Source: JAAYXS01 sp043820985 (lineage in GTDB: Bacteria; Planctomycetota; Phycisphaerae; UBA1845; Fen-1342). From it: a stretch of 64,000 nucleotides of DNA. The position numbers were made by a program, and so were the translations under genes. The notes under the pieces were generated by a model, which did no database searches, had not been told where the DNA came from, and worked only from the letters and a program-made list of their open reading frames with translations. Position 1 is the stretch's first letter. Each line of letters opens with the position of its first letter. The DNA lies in the NCBI GenBank assembly GCA_043820985.1, contig JBDRDH010000117.1, positions 21,179 to 85,178 on the forward strand, in the 5' to 3' direction. Positions 41,154 to 50,500 of this stretch are shown in pieces.

Positions 41154-43109
41154 ATGACACTTTGCCCGACTTACCTGATCCGCTGCTGGAGAGTTGTAGG
41201 GGCAGCGGTCGTGGCGACAATCCTGCTGGCGACGCTGGCGGTGGCACAAACTCCTCAAGACCCGGCGACCGGGGTACCACCACCTTCAGCCAGCAACCTG
41301 GTTAAGCTCAACGAAGGAATCAAGGCCTTCCTGGACGGCAAATTTGCCGGCGAGGATTACACTGAAGCGAGCCGGATTCTGGAAGAGCTGCGGCAGGTTG
41401 AGCCGGATAACGCCGCCTGCCTGTACTACCTGGGGCTGATTTACCTGCATGACGGCCTGGTAGTCAGCGGTGAGGCGGCAACCAAGGAAGGCGAAGAGAA
41501 CGCAGTTCTCTCCCGCCAGGCCCAGGACCTCTTTTCCCAGGCGCGCCGATGTCTACGTGGTGTGATTGAGAGCGCCGATCAATCACTGGTGCCGGTGGAG
41601 GCTGCCCTGGATTTGGGGGTGGCTCAACTGGCCAGTGAAGACGCCGAGGCTGCCGCTGAAGCCGCCGTGCTCGCCCAGCGGGGCGCGCGCACCCTGGAGA
41701 CATACGTCAATACCGAGCAAGGCCGCAGTGATTTTTATGGCTATTTCTTCCTGGGCGTGGCTTACTACCGGCTGCATTCGCCCTCCGGCGAGGGAGACTA
41801 TCTGCGCAAGGCCGTGGATGCGATGCATATGGCGCAAGAGTTGGCCGAAACACAAGGTCAGATGACCGCCAGTACGGAAGCACGCCTGCGCTATTACGAA
41901 GCCCTGATCGCGGTGGCCCACGGCGATGTGACTGGCTATCGCGACCTGCTGGAAGAAGTAGTCAGCCTGATTGAGGACGAGGGCGCCGAGGTTCGCAAGA
42001 ACGCCCAGGAATTGCTGGATGACCTCGACAAGCGCGAAACTCGCAGTCCCAGCCCCATCGGCATCAAGACCCCCCTCGGACGGCTACGGTTCGAGGGCTT
42101 CGTCAATCTCGGTGGCTTCTATGATACCAATGTTATCCTGTTGGGTGAAAACACCGCCTTACCGCGACACATCGTCAGGCAAGCGGACACGGTCATGGGA
42201 GTGGAGGCTGGCTTCGATGTCACGCACTTGATGACCCCGCGCGAGGGGATACCCGGGGAGAGCTTCCTGATCGGCATGGGTGGCACGACGGCACATTTCT
42301 GGCATCCCAGCATCGGCGAGTTCGACACCAACTCCTACGGCGGGCGGGCGTATGTCAACTGGGAAGCCCTAAAGAACCTCTACATCGGATTTCAATACGA
42401 TTACTCCTATACCCAGTTGGGGCACGAGCCCTTTATTCACAGCAATCGTGTGACTCCCGTGATATCCAAGATCTGGCTCCAGCCGGAGTCCCAGGATGAA
42501 ATCCTGGGACGCACGGATTTGTACTACAGCTACGACTATCGCGACTATCTGGACAAGCTGACCGATCTCCGCTTCGACCGGGATGGTGAGTATCACACCA
42601 TTGGGCTTACGCAGCGTTTTAATCTGCTGCGTGCCGACCAGTTGTGGCCGGAGTATTATCAAGAGGATGAGACCAAGGCGCGACGCGACGGCAACGATGC
42701 CTATCGCTGGCTGGAGGTGCGCGCCGGTTATGCCTATCGTAATGAGCGCACGCGCGGCCAGGAATTCGACCTGTATGGCAATTCGTTGCTGGCCGGCGTG
42801 CAGGTGCCCTTGCCCTTCCGCTTGATGTTTGAATTCGCCAGCGAGTTTACCTGGGATACCTATCAGAACGAAAGTCTGTTCGACTTCGAACGCAAGCCGC
42901 GTTCCGACTTCATTCAGTACTATGACTTCGGCTTGACGCGGACGCTCATCGACCGCGGCGACTACGCCAGCTTGCCAACCCTCCTGGTCAGGCTGCGCGG
43001 CGGAATCGAACTGACCTTTCAGGACTCAAATATCTGGAATCGACTCGGCGAAGAAGTGTATTCTTATAACCGGGCAATTTATAGCCTGAAGTTGATGGTC
43101 AACTTCTAA
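41154..43109 (+). CDS. TPR-containing outer-membrane beta-barrel protein
   Basis: This 651-residue protein has a signal peptide (VVGAAVVATILLATLAVAQ). TPR-like helices follow (about 45-300), such as EASRILEELRQVEPDNAACLYYLG and DSDFYG-like YFFLGVAYYRL. From about residue 309 to the end there are alternating aromatic strands: LRFEGFVNLGGFYDTNVIL, YIGFQYDYSYTQLG, WLEVRAGYAYRNER and RLMFEFASEFTWDTYQ. It ends in Phe (YSLKLMVNF), as expected for BAM-inserted barrels. The TPR-plus-barrel layout is like the Slam and PgaA/AlgK-AlgE type exporters. The frame is open from 40947, but the signal peptide fixes the start at 41154. It is inferred to export or assemble a surface product. Confidence 0.8.
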   Translation: MTLCPTYLIRCWRVVGAAVVATILLATLAVAQTPQDPATGVPPPSASNLVKLNEGIKAFLDGKFAGEDYTEASRILEELRQVEPDNAACLYYLGLIYLHDGLVVSGEAATKEGEENAVLSRQAQDLFSQARRCLRGVIESADQSLVPVEAALDLGVAQLASEDAEAAAEAAVLAQRGARTLETYVNTEQGRSDFYGYFFLGVAYYRLHSPSGEGDYLRKAVDAMHMAQELAETQGQMTASTEARLRYYEALIAVAHGDVTGYRDLLEEVVSLIEDEGAEVRKNAQELLDDLDKRETRSPSPIGIKTPLGRLRFEGFVNLGGFYDTNVILLGENTALPRHIVRQADTVMGVEAGFDVTHLMTPREGIPGESFLIGMGGTTAHFWHPSIGEFDTNSYGGRAYVNWEALKNLYIGFQYDYSYTQLGHEPFIHSNRVTPVISKIWLQPESQDEILGRTDLYYSYDYRDYLDKLTDLRFDRDGEYHTIGLTQRFNLLRADQLWPEYYQEDETKARRDGNDAYRWLEVRAGYAYRNERTRGQEFDLYGNSLLAGVQVPLPFRLMFEFASEFTWDTYQNESLFDFERKPRSDFIQYYDFGLTRTLIDRGDYASLPTLLVRLRGGIELTFQDSNIWNRLGEEVYSYNRAIYSLKLMVNF

Positions 43110-43155
43110 GGATCCGATTTAGAGATACCGGTGTCTGAGAACTCCGGAGGTGGTC

Positions 43156-44229
43156 ATGTATTCTAAAAACCGCAAGCTGAATCGGGCAGGTCTGATACTG
43201 TGCGCGGTGCTCGGCGTGATGATCGGATCAGCGCTGGCACAGGAGGGCCCCGTTGTCACCGCCATGTCGACCGGTGACGCTGTATTTTGGACACCAGCCG
43301 GCGACGAACGTGGACCTGTTGAAGTCGGTGTGCCGCTGGAAGAAGGTCGTATCGACGTACTCGCCGAGCAACAGGCAATGCTCTACAGTGCCGCGGGGGC
43401 GGTGGCAGCCGTACTACTGGGACCCTGCACGGTTGACGTCCTGACGGACTACGATCAAATCGAGGTCGAATTGGTTACCGGACGACTGATGCTGGCCTCA
43501 TCCACGCCGGCTGATGAGCAAATTGTGCAGCTCAGTGTATCTGACGCGGCCGGTGGACGCCCCCTGGTACAAGCTTTTGCTGGACAGGGTTGGACGTTTT
43601 TGATGCGGCAGGGGCAAGTAGTGGAACTGGGCTATGTGGGCGAGACTGGCGCCGCGGCATTATCCGCACAAGTTATCGGTGCCGATCTGGAGCTGCCGTC
43701 CGGCTATCGTGTCTCGATTCAGGCTGGCTCGCCGCAAACACATCCCATTGGCCCATGGCTGGCATCAAACGGCTTCGACACCGTGGCACTCGGGCAACGG
43801 ATCGGCGTGGCCTCGGCTCAGAAATGGCGTCCCGAACTCCAAAACCAACTATTCACCGAGGTCATTACCTGGGACGTGCATGCTCAGGCGGGCTCGGTAA
43901 TCAAACGCCTGGATGTGCAACACTTTCGTCCGGAAATACGCACGGTAGCGGTGGCGGTTACCGGTCAGATCAAATCAACCGCCCAAGCCGGTCGAGCGGC
44001 CGGAGTTGAACCGGCGGACTTTGCCAACGAGATGCCACCCCTTTCTCCCGCGGCTATCAGCGTTGGCGGCGTGACGGCGCTCGAGCTCAATGAATCCGCC
44101 GCCAATTTGGTGCGAATAACAGGGAGCCGTGGATTGGGCTATCGGGGTCTCAGTCGTCTGGCACTGCCAGGTTTGACGTCCGCCGGTACGCGCACGACGG
44201 GGCCGGCGGGATTGGGCGCCCAGCGGTGA
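43156..44229 (+). CDS. Exported FecR-like domain protein
   Basis: This 357-residue protein has a signal peptide (LILCAVLGVMIGSALAQ). A FecR-type beta domain follows (about 30-190): DVLAEQQAMLYSAAGAVAA, VLLGPCTVDVL and IEVELVTGRLMLAS fit the 'g..v..a.l..p..v.l..gs.v.v' style of FecR modules. The C-terminal region after about 290 is low-complexity Ala/Gly/Arg. GGAGG lies seven bases before the ATG at 43156. FecR domains usually relay a surface signal or bind a polymer at the envelope. Here the protein sits 46 bases after the barrel gene and before the giant adhesin-like gene. Confidence 0.75.
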   Translation: MYSKNRKLNRAGLILCAVLGVMIGSALAQEGPVVTAMSTGDAVFWTPAGDERGPVEVGVPLEEGRIDVLAEQQAMLYSAAGAVAAVLLGPCTVDVLTDYDQIEVELVTGRLMLASSTPADEQIVQLSVSDAAGGRPLVQAFAGQGWTFLMRQGQVVELGYVGETGAAALSAQVIGADLELPSGYRVSIQAGSPQTHPIGPWLASNGFDTVALGQRIGVASAQKWRPELQNQLFTEVITWDVHAQAGSVIKRLDVQHFRPEIRTVAVAVTGQIKSTAQAGRAAGVEPADFANEMPPLSPAAISVGGVTALELNESAANLVRITGSRGLGYRGLSRLALPGLTSAGTRTTGPAGLGAQR

Positions 44230-44573
44230 GTAATGAGCGGACAGGTCCGAAAAGTAACTTGCTGGGGTGATTGGATTTTTTAAAAAGCGCTACTCGGAAC
44301 GTAGGCATCAAGCGTTACAATACAGCTACATGGCCGAATTCGTCGACCGGTCGTACAGGTCGGTAGTCCGGTCGCATGTCGGATCATGAGACTCGAATTC
44401 AACTAACGCCACATGGATGTCTGGCGCAGTATGATCCGCGCAAGGATGCGTGACTGAAGAGTGTACGCATATTTGGTGGTGTAATCGATTGGTTGGGCCT
44501 TGCCGGGAACCGGGCTCCAGTACATTCGGCCGGTAAGGATTTTTTCAGCTAGCATTTTGCGGGAGGCTGACTC
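44230..44573 (+). other. Intergenic region before the giant surface protein gene
   Basis: This 344-base stretch holds an A/T run (GATTTTTTAAAAAG near 44280) and a CGGTCG-rich patch (44345-44375). The ribosome site GGGAGG lies just before the giant gene. No sure promoter, terminator or small gene was found, so the gene may read through from upstream. Confidence 0.4.
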
Positions 44574-47500
44574 ATGCGTGGCAATGCAAACATCGTTAGA
44601 ACATTTCGGCACATTGTTTCCGTGGCGCGATCACGACCCTTGGCGGTTCCCATCCTGGTAGTCCTGGGCCTGATGCTGGGCGTGGCGCCGGCCTATGGCC
44701 AGGCCGACAACTTTCTGCTCGAGGTGGATACCACGCGCCCGGTTGTCGACCAACCAGCCACGTGTACGCTCACGGCTCGTGATAATACTGATACACCCAT
44801 TCCGTTCTACAATCCGGCGGTCGATATCACCGTGACGGCGAGCGGACACGCCGGCATGGTCGTCTTTGGCGGGGCCGACATCACGGACAACCTGAATAAC
44901 ACGGGCACCATCGCCAATGGCACGGTGTTTGACGGATCCGGCCAGCTCACCTTTACCGTGACATACGACCTCACCGGCGACGCCGTGACGCTGGACGCCG
45001 ACGACGGGACGGCTTCTTCCAACACCGTGGACGCAACCTGGACGGCAGATAACTTCCTGCTGACGCCCAGTGCCACCAACACGGCGGCCGGCACGGCTAT
45101 CACGCTCACAATCACAGCGCGCGACGGTGCTAATGCCGCCATCGCTGGCTTTACCGCGCCGGATGCGATCACCGTATTGACCACCACTGGTGGTGACGGG
45201 ACCAACCTGTCCTACACCAGTCTCATTCCGGGCTTTGTTGATAATGGCGACGGCTCCGCGACGATTCCGGCCAGTACCACGTTCGACGGCAGTGGCGAGG
45301 TCGATGTCGACGTTACGAACACGTTGGCGGAAACGTCCACCGCGGTGGTGTTCGATACCATCGTGACGCCCGGCCAAACCGCCATCACGTGGAATCCGGC
45401 GGCCGCGCACCATCTGGTGTTCTCCGTCCAGCCGGTATCCAGCGAGGCGGGCGCGGACCTGCTGCCGGAAGTCACGATCGAGGACGAGTTCGGCAATACG
45501 GTTACCGCGGACGACCGTATGATTACGCTGAGCTTGTTGAATGCCGGGGGCGCTACGCTCAACGGCACGACCAGCATTGTCACGTTCAACGGCGTGGCGC
45601 TCTGGACCGCCGCCGACGACTTGAACATCACCGTCCCGGCCACTGGGTACCAGTTACAGGCCGCGCATGACGGCGCGCCTTTCGCTGGCTCCGATACGGT
45701 TGACAGCGACGCGTTTGACATCGCCAACGGTCCGGCCCATCACTTGGTTTTCTCGGTCCAGCCAGTGAACACCACCGCCGGTCAGGATCTGTTGCCAGAA
45801 GTCACAATTGAAGATGAGTTTGGCAACACGGTTACCGATGACGAACGTACAATCACGCTTGATTTCGCGGTGAATCCCGGTAGTGCAACTTTGCTTGGCA
45901 CGACCAGCCTGGCCACGATCAGTGGCGTGGCGACCTGGACCGGCACCGAGGGTCTGAACATCGAAACCGCAGACACGGGCTACGAGCTTCGGGCTTCTCA
46001 CAGCGGTATGGGCTTTGCTGGCAGCGACACGGTCGACAGCAGCGCGTTCGACGTCACGGCCGACGCGGCTAGCCAGTTGACCTTCACGGTACAGCCCAGC
46101 AACACGCCGGTTAATTCGCCGATAACCCCGGCCGTTGAGGTGGAGGTACAGGATCAATACGGCAACCGTGTTCCGGGCGCCACCAATACGATCGCCATCG
46201 CGATCGACAACAATCCCGGTGGCGGTTCGCTCGGCGGAACCACGATCCGGGCGGCGGTGAATGGCACGGCGGTTTTCAATAATCTCGCCATCAACGCGCT
46301 CGGCACGGGTTATACATTGCAGGTCATCTCGGGAGCCCTGGATCCGGAGACCTCCACAGCTTTCGATATTACAACCGGCGCGGGGAATAAGTTGCGCTTC
46401 TCCGTACAGCCGAGCAGTGCCCAGGCTGGAGTAGTAATCGCGCCGGCGGTGCGGGTCCAGATCGTCGACCAGTATGGTTTCCTGGTGCCGGGTGCCACCG
46501 ACGACGTGACCCTGGCGATCGACAGCAATCCCGGCGGCGGCACGCTCAGTGGCACGCTGACGCAAGCTGCCAGTGGCGGCGAAGCCATCTTTAATGATCT
46601 GAGCATTAACAAGGTCGGCGTGGGATACACGCTCGAGGCCACGGCCCTCGGCCTGACACCTGACACGTCCACTACCTTCAACATTACACCGGGCGATGCT
46701 ACGCAGGTGCGGTTCGTACAACAACCGAGCCACACGCCAGCGGGCGTCGCTATCACCCCGCCGATCACGGTGGAGGTGCTCGATGCCGACGAAAACCGTG
46801 TCAGCACGTCCGGCACGGCCATTACACTGACGATCGAAGACAATCCCGGCGGGGGCATGCTCAGCGGCACGGACACGCGGAACACGGTCAACGGACTGGC
46901 CACGTTCAATGATCTGAGTATCAACGCCGTGGGTAACGGCTATTCATTGCGAGCCGCGGCTGGCGCCCTGACCCAGGTGGTCTCCAACACGTTCAATATT
47001 ACACCCGGCGGCGCCGTGCGGGTGGAATTCGACGTGCAACCCTCGAACACCGCCGCGGATGGCACGATCACACCGGCGGTCACCGTGCGGGTCCTGGACG
47101 CCCAGGACAACCTGGTGACAACCGCGAATAACGCTATCACACTGGCTATCGACACGAATCCAGGAGGCGGTACGCTCTCCGGCACAGTAACGCGCGGCGC
47201 AATCAACGGCGTGGCCACCTTTAACGACCTGAACATCAACAAGGTCGGCACGGGCTACACGCTGGAGGCTACCTCGGCGGGTCTTGCCCCAGATACGTCC
47301 GACGCCTTCAATATCACACACGGCACCGAAGCCAAGCTGAGATTTTTCCAGCAGCCGGTCAATACGATGGCCGACGTGGTCATCACACCGCCGGTCACGG
47401 TTGAAATTCTCGACATCCACGACAACCGGGTCACGTCGGCGGGCAATGCCATCACGTTGTCTATCCAGAGCAACCCGGGCGGTGGCACGCTGAGCGGGAC

Positions 47501-50500
47501 GAACCCGCAGAGCGCAATCGCCGGCTTGGCTACGTTCGACGATTTGAGCATCAACAAAGTCGGTACCGGATACACGTTGCGCGCTCAGTCGGGTGGACTG
47601 ACCCAGGCTGTTTCTGATCCATTCAATATCACCAGTTCCACGACGGCCACAAACCTGCAATTCGTGCAGCATCCCACCAGCATGATCGCCGGCGTGGTGA
47701 TTGCCCCGGCAATCACGGTCGAGCTGCGCGACAACAGTGATAACCTTGTCCCGCTCGACAACGTCGCGATCACACTTACGCTGTCCAGCGGCACGCTGTT
47801 TGGAACGAATCCACGCCTGACGGTCAACGGCGTGGCTACGTTCAACGATCTGAGTATCCAGGAGGCCAACACCGGGTTGACCCTGACGGCTACATCGGCG
47901 GGGCTGACGCCGGATATCTCGAATCCGTTCACCATCACGCACGCGGCCGCGGCGCAGGTGGAGTTCGTGCAGCAGCCGACCAACACCGCGGCGGATGGCA
48001 CCATCACGCCGGCCGTTTCGGTGCGCGTGCTGGATGCGTTCGGGAACTTCATCAACACGGCCAACAATGCCATCACGCTGGACATCGCCAATAATCCCAG
48101 TAGTGGAACGCTGTCCGGCCAGACGACTCGTGGCGCGGTGGCCGGTGTGGCCACATTCCCGGGTCTGGGCATCGACAAGGTCGGGAATGGATACACGCTG
48201 GAAGCCACGTCACCCGGTCTTGCCCCGGATACGTCTGACAGCTTCAACATCACGCCTGGCGCCGCGGCCAAGCTGCGCTTCGTCCAGCACCCGGTCAACA
48301 CGACGGCCAACGTGGTCATCACACCGCCGGTCACGGTTGAGATTCTCGATATCCATGATAACCTCGTCACATCGGCGGGCGATGCCATCACGTTGTCTAT
48401 CCAGAGCAACCCGAACAGCGGCACGCTGAGCGGGACGAACCCGCAAAGCGCGATCGCCGGTCTGGCCACGTTCGACGATTTGAGCATCGACAAGGTCGGC
48501 AACGGTTACACGCTGCTGGCCACCTCGGGCGCGCTCGCCACACATACTTCCAATCCGTTCAACATCGCGCCGAGCGCCGCCACGCAGCTACATATCGAGC
48601 AACAGCCGAGCAATGTGGTGGCTGGTGTATTCATCGCGCCGCCCGTGACGGTGAAGTTATGGGATGCCAGCGAGAACCTCGTCCCGCTCGACGGTGTCTC
48701 GATCACGCTGGTGCTATCAACCGGCACGCTGCACGGCACTAATCCGCGAAACACCGTTGGTGGCGTGGCCACGTTCAACGACCTGTGGATCGAGGAAGCC
48801 AATACGGGGCTCACGCTGACGGCCACGTCGGGCGGTTTGACGTCCGACACCTCCATGCAGTTCGATGTCTCCCACGCCGGTCCGAACCAGCTTGAGTTCG
48901 TCCAGCAGCCGACCGACACGGCGGCCGATCAGGTAATCACGCCGGCGGTGACCGTGCGCGTGCTGGACGCGTTCGGCAACTTCATCCCGACGGCCAATAA
49001 TGCCATCACCCTGGCGATTGATACCAATCCGAGCGGCGGAACGCTGACTGGCACCGTCACGCGTGGCGCCACGGCCGGTATCGCCACGTTCAATAATCTG
49101 AATGTCGATATAGTTGGTTCCGGCTACACGCTGGAAGCCGCCTCGGACGGCCTGATCGCCGACACGTCGGCTGGCTTCAACATCACGACCGGCGCGGCGG
49201 CCGCCGTGCGATTCGTGCAACAACCGACGCTCACGGTCGCTGGCCAGGCCATCACGCCGGCGGTCACGGCGGAGATCGTGGACATCAAGGGCAACCGGCT
49301 CGACGTGGCCGACGCGATCACCGTACAACTGCAAACCAACCCGGGCGGCGGTACGCTGAGTGGCACATTGACGCGCAACTGCGTCAACGGGCTGGCCACG
49401 TTCGCTGATCTGAGCATCAACAAGACCGGCGTGGGCTACAAGTTACAGGCCGGTTCCCCCAGTTTGACTTCAGCCATCTCGGCCGAGTTTGAGATTACTT
49501 ACGGCGTGCCCGATCACCTGGTGTTCCAGCAGCAACCAACCAACACCGACACCGAGAGCCTCATCTTCACGACGGTGGCGGTGCTCGATGTGAATAACAA
49601 CCTGGTCAAGAACGCCGGCAATATGATTACGATGACGATCAATAACAATCCGGGTGGCGGCATCCTGACGGGCACTAATCCGCGCCCCGCGGTGAACGGC
49701 GTCGCCACGTTCGATGACTTGAACATCGATAGTGTCGGTTCTGGCTACACGCTACGGGCTGCCGCGGCCGGCCTGCTCAATATCGTGTCCACGCCGTTCA
49801 ACGTCACGGCCGGCACCAACATCGTGGCCGCCAACACGGAGTTGCTGTCGGATGGCAGGCTCCAGGTCACGTATAACATCCCCGGTTCGCAAACCGTGAA
49901 TCCGTTCAAGATCCGCTTTGGGTTGGATCGTGGTCCCGTGCCGGATGGCGTCATGGACATCGTATTCGGCAAGGTGAACGCGACCAAGACGGCACCTGGC
50001 GGTCCGTATACCCAGACGCTGGGTAACGTGCGCATACAGCTCGATGGCGTGCTGCGCGATAGCGATCGGATCCTGGTCGAGCTCGATAGTGACGACGAGG
50101 TGAACAACGAGAACGACGAGACGGACAACACCGCCGCCACCACGCTCGCCGTCGATCTGGCGGTCGAGTCCGTGACGGCGGAGGTACGCGGGGCCGACTC
50201 TAGAGTCAGCGTGACCTACCAGGTGAACAGCCCGGCCAACGTGCCGGAGTTTGCCATCCGCGTCGGCCTGGATACCACCGGCGACGGGGCCATCAATGAC
50301 GTGCTGGAGGAAGTACGGGCGACGGGTACCCGCGTGGCTCCCGGTCCGCACATCGTGACGATCGTCCTGCCCACGCAGTTCCTAACGCGCGACATCGATT
50401 CGAACGTCGTGCTGACCGTGGTGGCCGAGATTGATGCGCTCGATGAAGTGTCCGAATCCAATGAGAGTGCCCTCAGCAACATCATGAGTACCAGCGACGA

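Noticed and set aside
44230..44573. tRNA- or riboswitch-like structure in the gap before the giant gene
   Set aside because: No cloverleaf arms or known aptamer core were found; only short chance pairings near CGGTCG repeats.
45400..49815. CRISPR-like array
   Set aside because: The ~310-bp period lies in one continuous reading frame of Ig modules, without conserved short direct repeats and unique spacers.
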